Source of the DNA: Stentor roeselii
Taxonomy: Eukaryota; Ciliophora; Heterotrichea; Heterotrichida; Stentoridae
DNA: 64,000 nucleotides
Direction of reading: 5' to 3'
Assembly (NCBI GenBank): GCA_006503475.1
Contig: RSEH01000110.1
Span: 84,401-148,400, forward strand
Numbering within the stretch: the first letter of the stretch is position 1; the number at the start of each line of letters is the position of its first letter. A program made the translations under genes and the position numbers. The notes under the pieces are model-generated. The model was not told the DNA's origin, searched no databases, and worked only from the letters and a program-made list of their open reading frames with translations. Of this stretch, positions 1-10,700 are shown piece after piece.

Positions 1-1585
1 AGAAAATCAATGGTACAGTTTGTTTTTAGTTCATTTTGTTTTACTGGTGTACTCTGCAATCACTCTTCCTTTATTCATCGGTTTTTATTTCCAGAAAAAC
101 TGGGTCGCTATTGGGATTGAAGCGATGGTGATCGTTGAAAGTTTGGTCTTTTTACTGAAAAACACCAATTTCAAGATTCTTCTTCCTGAAAATAGAAGAT
201 TCAGCTGGTCTGGACTGGTTAAGTACTATTATCACAACCATGTGTTTGAAGACCTCGCTGCTCTTTCACCTTTTCATCTCGCTTACATGTTAACCAGTCA
301 GAACTTTAAAGCTGTCCTTGTTCCTTTAAGTCTTATTCGACTTTTCGCTTTGTTCCGACTTTCCTCGATATTAGAAATCGTTGAGTTCAGCAATAGGAAA
401 AAAATTTGGTTTGTGAAAATGTTTAAGGTTTTGTTCACTGTTTGTTTTATTATTCATGGTTCTACTTGCTTATGGCATTTTTGTGTGAAGTTCGAGTCTC
501 CAAGTCCTTGGATAGATTATTACCATTTGCCAGATTCACTTACAGGGCAATACCGTTTTTCTCTCTTTTACGTGGTGAACATAATAACCTCAACAGGTTT
601 CAACAACACAAGTCCACGTTCCACAACAGAAAGACTGATATCTCTTCTAATCTCTATAAACGGGATAGCTTTTTTCTCAATAATCTACAGCAACGTTTCA
701 TCAAGTTACTCTAAAAAACACCCAGAACTATTCAAAATGATTAAAAAAATCAAGTCAACATTAAGAGCGACAAGTCAATCAGGTATTCCCGATTCACTTA
801 AATCAAGAATCCAAGAGTTTTACACTTTTTCCTCTTTCATCGAGAAGCGAATTGGAGGAACGACGATGAATTCTCTTTACCTTCACCTTCCATCGAAGCT
901 AGTAAAGTCAATAATCTTCAAATGCAACAAATACATGTTAAAAAAGCTTCCAATTCTTGCATCAATCACAACAGCCGAGCTTATCGAACGTCTTTCTCTT
1001 CATTTAGAGCCGCTTGTCTTCTTGACTGACGATTTCATTATCTACAAAAATGACAAAGGCAACGAAATGTACTTTATCCTCATCGGCTCAGTCAACATCC
1101 TCGCACAGGACAACCAAAAAGTCTTAAAAACCCTGAAAAAAGGAGAGTTTTTCGGAGAACTCGCCCTGGTCAACGACACGACAAGGATGTGCTCAGTGGT
1201 CGCAAGTAAGCCGAGCCTGATTTACTCCCTGAAAAAAGAAGTTTTTCTAGCAGTCATTGAAAGCTACCCAGACCTTTTCCAGCACTTAAAAAACGAAGGA
1301 GACAAGAGAAAAACCGAAAATACTCTCATCAAAAACAACCAAAATGATACCCAAAGTCTCAAAAATTCAATGTTTTCAGCAATTTCTAGAACTTTCTTCG
1401 CAAGGCAACAAACTTGTCGCATGGTCCAGCTTATGACTGGAATGAAGCAGTTTTCACCGAATGTGGTCAGAAATTGTCTTGACTCTGAAGCAAGGTCTAG
1501 GATTCACACGAGAAGGCCTCAGGTTCAAAGCGAGGATAAAAGAAGAGCGAGTCAGGAAAATATTTTGAATGATTTTAATTATTAA
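1..1585 (+). CDS. EAG/CNG-type cyclic-nucleotide-binding cation channel, 5' end missing
   Basis: The frame is open to the left edge of the window, so the true start and at least the first membrane segment lie outside. Visible in order: hydrophobic segments of a voltage-sensor-like region, a weakly charged S4-like helix (LIRLFALFRLSS), S5, a pore loop, S6, a C-linker, and a cyclic-nucleotide-binding fold at about nt 1015-1275 with the phosphate-binding cassette FGELALVNDTTRMCSV. Family knowledge: such channels sit in the plasma or ciliary membrane and couple voltage and sometimes cNMP to K+ or cation flux. The pore reads TSTGFNNTSP, alignable with the EAG/hERG filter TSVGFGNVSP but with Asn in place of the second filter Gly, so K+ selectivity is uncertain. 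The cassette Arg is kept. A basic tail of about 90 residues follows. It ends one base before the convergent gene at 1587. Channel identity is confident; selectivity and ligand are not. Confidence 0.88.
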   Translation, partial: ENQWYSLFLVHFVLLVYSAITLPLFIGFYFQKNWVAIGIEAMVIVESLVFLLKNTNFKILLPENRRFSWSGLVKYYYHNHVFEDLAALSPFHLAYMLTSQNFKAVLVPLSLIRLFALFRLSSILEIVEFSNRKKIWFVKMFKVLFTVCFIIHGSTCLWHFCVKFESPSPWIDYYHLPDSLTGQYRFSLFYVVNIITSTGFNNTSPRSTTERLISLLISINGIAFFSIIYSNVSSSYSKKHPELFKMIKKIKSTLRATSQSGIPDSLKSRIQEFYTFSSFIEKRIGGTTMNSLYLHLPSKLVKSIIFKCNKYMLKKLPILASITTAELIERLSLHLEPLVFLTDDFIIYKNDKGNEMYFILIGSVNILAQDNQKVLKTLKKGEFFGELALVNDTTRMCSVVASKPSLIYSLKKEVFLAVIESYPDLFQHLKNEGDKRKTENTLIKNNQNDTQSLKNSMFSAISRTFFARQQTCRMVQLMTGMKQFSPNVVRNCLDSEARSRIHTRRPQVQSEDKRRASQENILNDFNY

Positions 1586-1586
1586 A

Positions 1587-2021
1587 TTAGGAGCTGGTCT
1601 TTTGACGCATTAGAAGTTTACGGTTTTTGGTTATTAAGGCTAGGATTTCAGGGTCTTGAAGAATTGAAGGAGATTCTAGGGTTGGATGGGTTTTTGGCTT
1701 TTTTGTCGATTGGAAAGAGGATTTTTTATCTTCGTGTGGGGAAGATGGAGATCTTTTGGTCGGAAGAGATATTGTGTCTGATAAACGATTTTTTTGGAGG
1801 GATTGAATTGATTTTAAAACGGTTTCTAACTTGGTTAAATCTGATTCTAGGTCTTTTTGGATTGATTTGGTATCTGGTGAGTCGGGGGTTATTTCTTGGA
1901 ATTCTTTTAAAGAGTTGTTGATTTTCAATTTTAGAGAATTTAGGACTTCGATTGATGACATGAATTCTGTTATTTGAGAATCGAAGGCTTTTCTGATCTC
2001 GAATGAAAAATCGCAGCCCAT
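1587..2021 (-). CDS. Small hypothetical protein with N-terminal Met-Gly-Cys
   Basis: This 144-residue protein is not recognised. It begins MGCDFSFE, where Gly2 and Cys3 fit N-myristoylation plus palmitoylation, so a membrane-tethered protein is possible (inference). Residues about 10-80 are helical and probably coiled coil (SLKLKINNSLKEFQEI, then Leu/Lys/Glu-rich). The rest is a Ser/Pro/Lys-rich, probably disordered tail. The start lies in a typical local context (ATATAACATGG on the minus strand). It converges on the channel gene with a single base between the two stop codons, and its upstream region is shared with the secreted-protein gene at 2278. An open frame in a dense region with ordinary codon use supports it as real, but no homology is claimed. 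Confidence 0.6.
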   Translation of the reverse strand: MGCDFSFEIRKAFDSQITEFMSSIEVLNSLKLKINNSLKEFQEITPDSPDTKSIQKDLESDLTKLETVLKSIQSLQKNRLSDTISLPTKRSPSSPHEDKKSSFQSTKKPKTHPTLESPSILQDPEILALITKNRKLLMRQKTSS

Positions 2022-2277
2022 GTTATATAATAAAAATGCTGGGGTTGAGATAGAGAAATAGATCTCTTGAAAATGTACTCAAATGAAGTCTATTTGTGCA
2101 AATTTCGCTTTGCTATAGCTTTAAAAACTAGAAATCACTGTTAAAGTGACTTTAGTTTATAAAAGAAGTACTTTTATTTTACCAAGCCTTGCAAGTATTC
2201 TTGTATTTTTAGGGCTTAAACTAATTTTCGATTCTCCAAGCTAATATTTCCATATTGGTTCTGGCGAATAATTAATA

Positions 2278-3216
2278 ATGGTTAAAATTGCTTGCTTATT
2301 TGGCTTACTCGTTCTGATCAGCGCAAACTCTGTAGCCTTATCACCAGCTGATGCAGCTGCTTTCACAAAAGGTTTCCTAAATGGACTTCAGGTTGACCCT
2401 ACTGTCACTTCGAAGTGCGAGACTGACATGCAATTAGTTCTCTCAGGATCATCTCAGCTCATTGACGATATTACCGACTTAATCAATGGAAAGGCAGGAG
2501 CTTTCAACAAATTGGTTATTGATGCCCAAGCCTTAGTCCAGAAATACGAACCCTTAGGTGCTGACTGCAACTTAGGCCAACTTGCCTCAAGCCTTGAAAA
2601 AATTATGGGTCCTGACGGATACTCAATCATGATGAAGAACTACTTCAAGAACATCCAACAAGTGACTGATGCCATCGAGGGATACAGCACCTGTGGAGAC
2701 GATCACGAGTCCTGCGGAAAGTTCGCCGGAGAAATCTTCAGATACCTTGTCGGCTTTTCACTCCAGACTCCTCTTACAGGCTCTTTCATGTCAAACGGTT
2801 ACGGTGAGTTATTCCTCGGTTTCCTCAAAGGTCTTCAAAACGACCCTAACGTCGACTCTCAATGCGTTGATGATGTTTCTCAGTTCTCCGGAAAACTTGA
2901 AATCGTTGGAGGAGACTTAGAAAAAATCCTTACAGGAAACACTGCAGCGATCTTCACTTTGATCAACGATTTGAAGAAACTTCAAGATGACATCCCGAAC
3001 TTCTTCGAAGAATGCAACATTGTTGGACTTATTGACCAGATTGAAGTACTTTCAGGACCTAATGGATTCATCACTCTCCTTAACAATTACAATAAGAACC
3101 AGAAGGCTATTACTGCTGACTTGAAAGTTACTGAGAACTGTGAAGCTGATTATGATGCTTGTGGTGTTGCTTTAGGTCATGTTGTCAAGCTCTTGGTTGG
3201 CTGGAGCATTAACTAG
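2278..3216 (+). CDS. Secreted protein made of two duplicated Cys-containing domains
   Basis: The 312-residue product starts with a signal peptide (MVKIACLFGLLVLISANSVA), so it should enter the secretory pathway. The mature part is two copies of a domain of about 140 residues. Copy 1 starts near FTKGFLNGLQVDPTV and copy 2 near FLGFLKGLQNDPNV. Both keep cysteines in matching places (KCETD/QCVDD, DCNLGQL/ECNIVGL, STCGDDHESCG/ENCEADYDACG), a GPDGY/GPNGF turn, and an end like YLVGFSL/LLVGWSI. Conserved pairs suggest intradomain disulphides (inference). I do not recognise the family, so function is unknown; a luminal, granule or matrix protein is possible. Base composition and codon choice are GC-richer than in neighbouring hypotheticals, which may mark strong expression. 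The start ATG follows TAATTAATA, a context common in this window. Confidence 0.85.
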   Translation: MVKIACLFGLLVLISANSVALSPADAAAFTKGFLNGLQVDPTVTSKCETDMQLVLSGSSQLIDDITDLINGKAGAFNKLVIDAQALVQKYEPLGADCNLGQLASSLEKIMGPDGYSIMMKNYFKNIQQVTDAIEGYSTCGDDHESCGKFAGEIFRYLVGFSLQTPLTGSFMSNGYGELFLGFLKGLQNDPNVDSQCVDDVSQFSGKLEIVGGDLEKILTGNTAAIFTLINDLKKLQDDIPNFFEECNIVGLIDQIEVLSGPNGFITLLNNYNKNQKAITADLKVTENCEADYDACGVALGHVVKLLVGWSIN

Positions 3217-3445
3217 ATAGTATAAGTAGATTATAGATTTAAACAGGTGATGGGTTAAAGTTTGGAGGATGATTTTAATGAAATTGTAGAGAATTATTGA
3301 ATATGAGTAATTTAAGTTGAATTAAATTTTTGAAGATTTTCAAGATATGAAGAATTTTATGAAATCATTAATTTAAGATCTTTAAATCGCTTCGAGAAGA
3401 GAATCTTCAATACTTCAAGAGATTCTCTATTTAATCAACTTACCA

Positions 3446-5350
3446 TTATTCATCAGTGATAACCATATCAAGAAAATTAGAAATCCTTTTAAAATAAGAA
3501 TTCGGCTCAGCTACTGAAAGAACAGAACTGTTTTTTTTGTAAATTTTTTTCAGTTTTTCTTCTGAGAATTTGGAAAAATTATACTCCTGCAAAATATCAA
3601 TGACTCCTATCGAGTACACCTGATTTCCATCCTTAAACATGTACCGATTTTCAATAACAGGAGGAATCTGATAAATTCCTAAAAGCACCGAATAGTCCAT
3701 CAATCCTTGATTTTGTAAAAAGTTGAAATCATCCTGCAAAGTTTTAACAACCTGCTCAGCCTGAGGCTTTGAAAGTTTCACTTTTAAGTTACTTTCTAAG
3801 AAGTTCTGATCTTTTAAAACTATTCCAGTTGGAGTTCCTTTAATGGTTAAAGTCTTTCGGTTATCCAGACTTCCTTTAAGGTCAAAAATGAGAGAGTTTT
3901 CTTTTTTAGGTAGAATGTTTTCCATGATAATGAAATGTTGGTTTTGTGGAATCAACTTGAAAAGTCCTAAAATGCGAATCAAGAAAGAAACCCCAGAAAT
4001 CCTTTCAGAATACTTGAACAACATATCCAAGAAAACTCTTTTTTCTGATTTCGTGATTGTCTTTATCACGAATTTTTCATCAAAAGTCGTGTAAATAAAA
4101 GCGTTACTCTTTCCTCCTTCCATTAAAGAAAGGTTAAAGTTGTTCATATGAAGCATGACAGATCTAGTTTTAAGTTACTTTTGAATATCTTTACTTCCGA
4201 TGTTGCATTTTTCTCGAATAGCTGAAAAAGTGCTTGTTTTGTATTCTCTCAGGACTTTTTTCGTTAAATAATCTGAATAATGCTGACCTTTCTGGTATTT
4301 TATGCTGCCATATTCAGGATCTGCTACTTTTTCAACACAAGCTTCATCAAACTTATACTCAGTAAACAAATTATTCGCCTTTTTAATAAAACTCTCTGAA
4401 AACGGTTCTTCAAACCTAAGAAAAAGCAGAGAAAGTATCTGATAATTGATCTATTTTTTCATTACTTTCTTTGTGATACTATTAAAAAATTCTCCTAAAA
4501 AAGTGATTTCCTCACTATCCAAATCCTCCATATAAACCATTGAAACCATCGTTTCAGACAACGGCTTCGACGATGACTTGATTCTGAAGTAAAGTCGATT
4601 TAAAAGCGATTTATTTGAAAGTCTAGCCAAAGCGATACACGTGCCAGTCATGCTTCCAAAGATAATCCCTACTTTTTTATAGTACCCTTGATGATGATTA
4701 ACATGTTCCAAAAATTCCATAATCTGAGCAATGCAAATCGTGAGACTCACTGACACAATAACCATCACATAATTAATCATCAAAGTCGTTAAACTTCTCC
4801 TCAGTTCTTTCCAGATACTTAGAAGAATTCCCCAGACAATCAAAATATTCACGAAAATAAAGATGCTGTAAGCATATCTACCTTTTTTTCCATCTTCAAA
4901 AGAACAGGTGTCCATGTCTGAGATTCCGAATTGATTAGCGAGAATCCCTGAAGTGCTAAAAGCAAGAGCTGAGCAAAGAGCGTAGATGTGATAAATAAAG
5001 TTTCTTTTTTTGTAAGTGATTCTTGTAGAGTATTTTAGCTTGAAAAATATTTCGAGAGTCAGGGCTAAGAGGTAACTGAAAAATGCACAACTTGAAGCCA
5101 CTGCTAATGCTCCTATCGTGATGCAGGCTGTCTTGTTTGATGAGATACTGATTTTTTATTACGGGGAAAAGTACTCGATTGAGGTGTACCAGTGAAGGTC
5201 GATTAACATTTGAAAGATGCATTGCAAAAATACCAGATGACCTGGGTGGATCATCATTTCTTTTAACACAAGATGTACAATTATTGTAAGAATCGAAAGG
5301 ATTAGTGAAATGGAAGTTATCACTAATGCGAATACGTCGATAAAGTCCAT
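3446..5350 (-). CDS. Seven-transmembrane receptor fused to a phosphatidylinositol phosphate kinase (GPCR-PIPK type), four exons
   Basis: Joining four exons (5350-5163, 5147-4466, 4450-4179, 4163-3446) across three 15-nt introns (5148-5162, 4451-4465, 4164-4178) gives an uninterrupted 619-residue protein. The N-terminal half has seven hydrophobic helices: TM1 near residues 7-30, TM7 near VGIIFGSMTGTCIALARL. The C-terminal half is a PIP kinase: G-loop and lysine in GGKSNAFIY...FVIKTI, then MENILP, DLKGSLDNR, GLMDYSVLLGIY, and GVIDILQEYNFSK. The fusion is known from Dictyostelium RpkA and oomycete GPCR-PIPKs, thought to link receptor input directly to PI(4,5)P2 synthesis at the membrane. Without splicing it would look like four fragments. 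The first ATG is 9 codons or fewer before TM1, so there is no sizeable extracellular N-terminus. Substrate preference (PI4P or PI5P) cannot be told. Confidence in the gene model is high because every junction restores family motifs or frame. Confidence 0.9.
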
Positions 5351-5542
5351 TTAGAGAGGTTTTATATTTAGATTTATTTTTATTATAAAAAAAATTAGAG
5401 ATTTTAATGATTTATCAAATACCTTGTTTTTAGGTATTTTTCTTAGTTTATGATTTGTTTGGCCTTAGCTGTAAAATGAAAAAGATATTTATTACTCTTT
5501 AACTTGGATTTAAAATAAAGTGCAGAGATAGATTAAGAATCT

Positions 5543-5905
5543 TTAATGATTTAGCGAATATGCATTCGGATATGAATAGGGTTGAGGAGGAATGTAAGGG
5601 TAAGCATTTGGGTCAATGTACCCCAAATTATTATGCCCAGGGGTGTCACGTGAGCTTTTTCCATGGACAAATAGTTGCGACATTGAATCTCTCTTCAACA
5701 GTGCCTTGGCCTGCTTTTTCTTCAGTTTTTTTGCTTTACTAATCGCTCGAATGCATAAAGCCACAATGCAGATCACAAACAAGGATAAAAAGATCAGTAT
5801 TGTGATTCCGATCAGATAACTCTCTTCTTTTGTTTCACCAGGAAAATCTGAAGTTGAATTCCCAAATTGTTCTGTAGAGTTAGTCGAATTCGAGGACTGA
5901 TCCAT
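5543..5905 (-). CDS. Small single-pass membrane protein
   Basis: The 120-residue product is not recognised. It has an Asn/Ser/Thr-rich N-terminus with several N-x-S/T sequons (MDQSSNSTNSTEQFGNST), one strong membrane helix at about residues 30-54 (YLIGITILIFLSLFVICIVAL), a stop-transfer block of lysines (KAKKLKKKQAKALLK), and a Pro/Tyr/Asn-rich tail ending in YIPPQPYSYPNAYSLNH. This is the layout of a type I or III membrane protein with a short glycosylated outside and a cytoplasmic tail (inference). The tail's Tyr/Pro content resembles adaptor-binding sequences, but no specific motif is claimed. It lies between the receptor-kinase gene, on the same strand and 190 bp upstream in transcription terms from its own stop side, and the coiled-coil gene at 6004. 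Confidence 0.65.
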   Translation of the reverse strand: MDQSSNSTNSTEQFGNSTSDFPGETKEESYLIGITILIFLSLFVICIVALCIRAISKAKKLKKKQAKALLKRDSMSQLFVHGKSSRDTPGHNNLGYIDPNAYPYIPPQPYSYPNAYSLNH

Positions 5906-6003
5906 TTATTACGAGATTAAGTGGCATATTTTATTCAATGACGAAATTAAGTAGTCTGCGAAATTTTACATAAATTTAGTTATTAAGAATAATAACGAAG
6001 AGT

Positions 6004-7704
6004 TTAAACAAGGAGATTAACTTCTTCTTCCTTATTTCTAAGCAAGTTAATCAGGCTTTCTAAGCGATTTACGCATTTTTCCAGTTTAGAATATAGCTTC
6101 AGATCCTTCGATTTTACCATCAGCTCGTTTTCTAATCGGATTCTTTCTTTTCTCAGTTCTTCAACAGCATTTTCTCTTTTACTCTTATCAACTCCTTTCA
6201 AAACCACGAACTGAGCAATTTCTTGCTCTCTGCTACAGACCTGCAATATTTTATTTTCAATGAAACTTTCTCTTTCTTCAAGAGACTTCTCAAAAATCTC
6301 TTCAACTTCACTTTTAACAATAGAAAGTAACTTGAATTCTTCAACGTTTTCCTTAATTTTTTTGTCTAACTCTTGATTTTTTCTTGATAAACTTTGAAGA
6401 ATTTTTTCTATTTCAGAAGATTTTTCTGGGTTTGAAATAGCGAGATTGATTTTTTTTTCTTTTTTCTCTTGAAGAGACTTTTCTTCTTCCCTTAGACTTG
6501 CTTCCCAGTTGACAAGACGTTCTTCTTTCGCTGTTAGTTCTTTGTTGACGATTTCTAGTTGTTGTTGAAGGTCCAGAAGCACTAGTTCCACTTCTTCGTT
6601 GGTGAGATTTGAGAAGTTTGAGAAATCTGAAGGTTTTTTATTCAGGTTTTTTTCGAGTTTTAAAGAGTTTTCTTTTTCTTGTAAAGCTTTTTCCCTTTCT
6701 AAGAGTTGGAATTCGATTGCTGATAGATTGATTTGGATGTCTTTTATTAATTTTTGGTCATTTTCGAGGTCTGACTTTTGCTTTTGGAGAAAATCTTCTT
6801 GTTTTTTTAAATCGTTTTTTGATTTTATTAGCTGTTGGGTTTCGGTGAAAATTAATCTTTTGTCGTTTTCAATCATTTTTCGGTCTTTTTCTAGATTTTC
6901 TCTTTCTTTTTCCATAAAAATTCGAAAGTTTTCAATTGAAGGGTTTTCGGAAAATGATAAAAAATGAAACTTTTGGGTTTCTAGTTGTTTTTTTTCATTT
7001 TTTATCTGAAGAAGAAGAGAATCAATTCTTTTCTGTTCCAGTTCCAAACCATCTTCAGATTGAATAAAATAAGGCTTTGATTCAAAATCTTGTAAATTTT
7101 TCATCTTTTCCAATTCCTTGATCCTAGATTTCAAGTCCTTGATTTCATTTTCCAGCTGAAAATAGTACTTTTTAGTAGAATTTACAAAATTTTTTTCATT
7201 CAGAAAGAGTTTCTGCTCTGTTTGAAGACGAATTTCATTTTCTTTTATGTGTTTTTCTTGCTTTTCCAAGAGAGTCTCCCGGTCTTTCAATTGTTGGATT
7301 TCTTTTAGAAGTGTGTTGTTGATTTGCTTGATTTCTATGTTTTTTGTTTTTAATTTCGTGATTTTGTCTCTTGTGTTCATTTTATCGTTTTTTAGAATCA
7401 AATCAACAGCTTTTCTGATAGTTTCTTTTATCAGATTGTAGCAATTCGCACCTTCTTGCTCTAACTTGAAGTCTGGGTCGAGTTTCTTGCAAAGTTCGGT
7501 GATTTCTTCATAAAATGAAGTTTTGGGCTTTATAATTTTTAAGTTCAGGCTTGATGAAGTTTTTTTGTTCAGTGTTAAGAGACCTGAGTATTGGGCAAGG
7601 TCGATACCTGGAGATAGTTTACGACGCATATTAAAACTTTCCTTGTTTTCTTGAAAGGTTGATAAAAACTTCGAGATAACTCGAACCGACGAGCAGGTGT
7701 CCAT
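6004..7704 (-). CDS. Long coiled-coil protein, paralogue of the one at 22522-24126
   Basis: The 566-residue product is almost wholly Glu/Lys/Gln/Leu-rich heptad sequence from about residue 95 to the end, typical of a cytoskeletal or basal-body scaffold (inference). The first 90 residues differ: Ser/Lys-rich, then a short conserved-looking block, LCKKLDPDFKLEQEGANCYN, followed by IKETIRKAVDLILK. The same block order appears in the 534-residue protein encoded at 22522-24126 (IEPEFFFIWGEESPLTQAFNC, VKQAIDQILN), and both have a mid-protein segment around NEEVELVLLDLQQQLE / LENILTLVQNDLYSVE. I take them as paralogues of a ciliate coiled-coil family of unknown function. There is no enzymatic motif. 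The ATG follows ATTTCATT-type AT-rich sequence and opens onto the large gene-free block. Confidence 0.75.
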   Translation of the reverse strand: MDTCSSVRVISKFLSTFQENKESFNMRRKLSPGIDLAQYSGLLTLNKKTSSSLNLKIIKPKTSFYEEITELCKKLDPDFKLEQEGANCYNLIKETIRKAVDLILKNDKMNTRDKITKLKTKNIEIKQINNTLLKEIQQLKDRETLLEKQEKHIKENEIRLQTEQKLFLNEKNFVNSTKKYYFQLENEIKDLKSRIKELEKMKNLQDFESKPYFIQSEDGLELEQKRIDSLLLQIKNEKKQLETQKFHFLSFSENPSIENFRIFMEKERENLEKDRKMIENDKRLIFTETQQLIKSKNDLKKQEDFLQKQKSDLENDQKLIKDIQINLSAIEFQLLEREKALQEKENSLKLEKNLNKKPSDFSNFSNLTNEEVELVLLDLQQQLEIVNKELTAKEERLVNWEASLREEEKSLQEKKEKKINLAISNPEKSSEIEKILQSLSRKNQELDKKIKENVEEFKLLSIVKSEVEEIFEKSLEERESFIENKILQVCSREQEIAQFVVLKGVDKSKRENAVEELRKERIRLENELMVKSKDLKLYSKLEKCVNRLESLINLLRNKEEEVNLLV

Positions 7705-10700
7705 AATGAAAAGGATTATTTAGTATATGATGAATTCGGATTAGTTTTAATTGATATTATGAAATATTTACTTTTGTCTCTTTGATTTTTTTTATTCCTG
7801 TTTACGTAGTTTTACTTTAATTGAGAATGATTTTTTTCTTTTATAAGAAAAGCTCTGAAAATATTAAACTTCTTTAAATAATTGACCAATATTAGATATT
7901 CTATTTTCAAGTATCAATGATAGTAGATTAGAAATTGATTGATGATATCATTTGGTGATTCTTCATTTCAGAAGTTTATTTTTTACAGGTAGCTGTAAAA
8001 CTCGAAAACTGTGAACAAGTTAACCCGATATTTGCACAGCTAAAACCAATAATTGATTGAATTTTATATTCAAGCAAAAATTATTTTAGTGTTAATGCAT
8101 TCCGATTCCACAAAAAATTTTTTAAAAATGATAATCAGTAGAATTTAAGATATTATTGGTAATTTTTATGCATAATAAAAGTAATAATATCAATAAGATT
8201 TATAGGATTGCTTTAATAATTCTTATGTAAGAATAATCAACTATTTCAATAAACTATACTATAAATCTATTATATTTCTTCTCATTTAAATTTTTAATAT
8301 AAATACCAAGTAATTGCTTATTCAAAAATGAGCTTGCATGAAATATCATTAGGATAAAAAGTTGTATATAAAATAAACATTTATCTAGCAGTACATATTA
8401 AGAGAAATGTTATAATATTGAAATTTACAAATTAAAATACTTAATTCAATTGGGTATATGCATTTTAAATTTATAACTAATTTTTTATTCTTGTTGATTA
8501 TTTATAATTTCCTTTCGATTCAATTCATAAAAATACAAACAATTTGTTTTATAAAATTCATTAAAAGGTTTATTTACCCTTCTAGAGACACAATATTTTT
8601 AACGATATGTTTTATTAAAAATCATTCTAATAAAGGGTGTAAGACAGAGAGAGTATCATCGATGAATTTGCTTAATTCATCAAGGTTTGATGAACTTATG
8701 AATTTTATAGTCGACTCTAATGAAGTTATATCTACTTATATAATCTATTTACTACTCTGACTTTATCTAATGAGTTCCCTAATTGATAAAATCTGTAAGA
8801 AATTCAAAATTAAATCTTAAGTATATTTTTTAATCTTTTCATTACATTCTTGAATATTGATTACTTATGAATTGATTTTTCAAATAAGTAAAAAAAAAAG
8901 TATTTAATCGATTTTAAAAACCTCATTTATGTTTTTTATAATTCTTATTGATACAAAGCTTTTCTCCCAATTCACACGAGATTAAATATAGAACATTTTG
9001 AAAGTATTTTTCCTGGCTTTAAACCGTAATAAATCTATAAAGCAATAATTTTTAGAAAATATTAATTTTTTTTCCTCTTAGCATTTCTTGATATTTGTGG
9101 TAGATTTCGATTTTTTTGAATTTTTACAACTTTTTAGCAATTATCTGAATAATTATATAAATAAGAAAATAAACACATTAAACTTGCATTTTACACCTCG
9201 GAGCCTATTCAGAGCTGTAAACAAGGGTTTTAGATACTTAAATTCTTTTACCCATGATAATTAAATCATAACTATCTTATTGATACTTTTCAAATCATCT
9301 TTAATGGAGATATACCTGCCAAATTAAGCAGATATATGTAATTTTTTATTTAATTCCCTCTATTAAACAGGATTTGAAATGTTGATTTATCTTGACTATT
9401 CTTTCATGCTTTTCTATATTATTATCGGATTCCTTTTCAAATACCAAGCTTCTTGTTCGAAAATGAGTTAGCCCTTAAAACAACCTCTAGTTTGAATTCA
9501 AGGTTTGCAACTTTTCTTCTGCCTTCGAGCTTGCGCATCTCATAATTGATAATAAAGAATTGTAAAGGCCAATTTCTTAAGGATCAACAAAAGACCTTAC
9601 CTGACTTTGTAAGATATCATAAATTAATCAATCTCTAACTACTCTTGGTTCATAATATTTTTTATAAATCATTCACCATTGTAGATAATTCAGGGATACG
9701 ATCTAATTTATCCATTTTGTTAGGCAGTTTAATAGAAAGATAAATCCTGATCACTATAGTTTTTTATGCTCATAGAATTTATCAAATTGCTGTTCAACTT
9801 ACTGTGATATCTGAGAATTTAGCTATAACTGAGAGGGGTAATATTCTTCAGGGTTACTATTGGTCAAATGGGGTCATGGGTGTGACCGCAGGTCTCTTGA
9901 AGGTAATCAAATCAATTTAGACTATAAAATAATTATCATTAAAGTAAATGAGCTATATTTTAAGTTCAACTTAAATTTATGTTCTAATATCTAGGTTTTT
10001 TCCTAACTGATAATACTATTTCGACCATTTGTCTTTCTGGTATATTTTTCTTGTAAACTATTTGAAATTTTTTTAATACTCTACAGGAATGAATAGATTG
10101 GATAATTGAATTTATACAATTTGAAATAATATGTATTTGAATTTCTTTAATCCAGGGAAACAGTTATATTGTAAATTAATCTGAATTAAGAATCTAATTT
10201 GTTCTAGAGTTCTCAAAGGATTTATTCTTAAAGAAAAAGATATCATAATTACATATAAAGATGATCAAGACTTATATATAAAAAATTGGTTTCATCCTAA
10301 TACTACTATTTGAAGAAATTATATTTATTTCTACAGATTTATAAGTTTCTTACATTAAAATTATTTTATCTCTTATTGATATATATAAAAATCGTTTAAT
10401 TTAGAATACAAGTAGTATTAAATAAGATTACATGAATTGGATTATTTTTCTGAATTACTTAGGGGTGGTTAATTTTCAATACTCTTTGAATCAAGGATCA
10501 TAATCAAATTGCAGGTCTTTTTCAAATATTTTTCCCAATCTCTAACAGATATTAAGATTTTTTTAAATATATTTTTTTGTTTACATAAAAATATCCTGAT
10601 TAATAGAATTCAGTTTATGTTTTGGCGTGATTACATAGGATTGGGCTATATAAGACTCAAGATTCTGATGTATCACAAAAGCAGCCTTTTTACAAGTATG

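Noticed and set aside
20-22. Start of the channel at position 20
   Set aside because: The frame is open to the window edge and the codon there is TTG; the gene is truncated, not started here.
8458-8760. 100-codon open frame in the gene-free block
   Set aside because: Phe/Ile/Asn-rich, AT-biased codons, no typical start context or motif; consistent with chance in AT-rich DNA.
9860-9915. Similarity to LSU rRNA CTCTTAAGGTAGCCAAAT
   Set aside because: Only about 16 of 19 bases match by eye without flanking support; not enough to call rRNA. Kept as a low-interest finding only.
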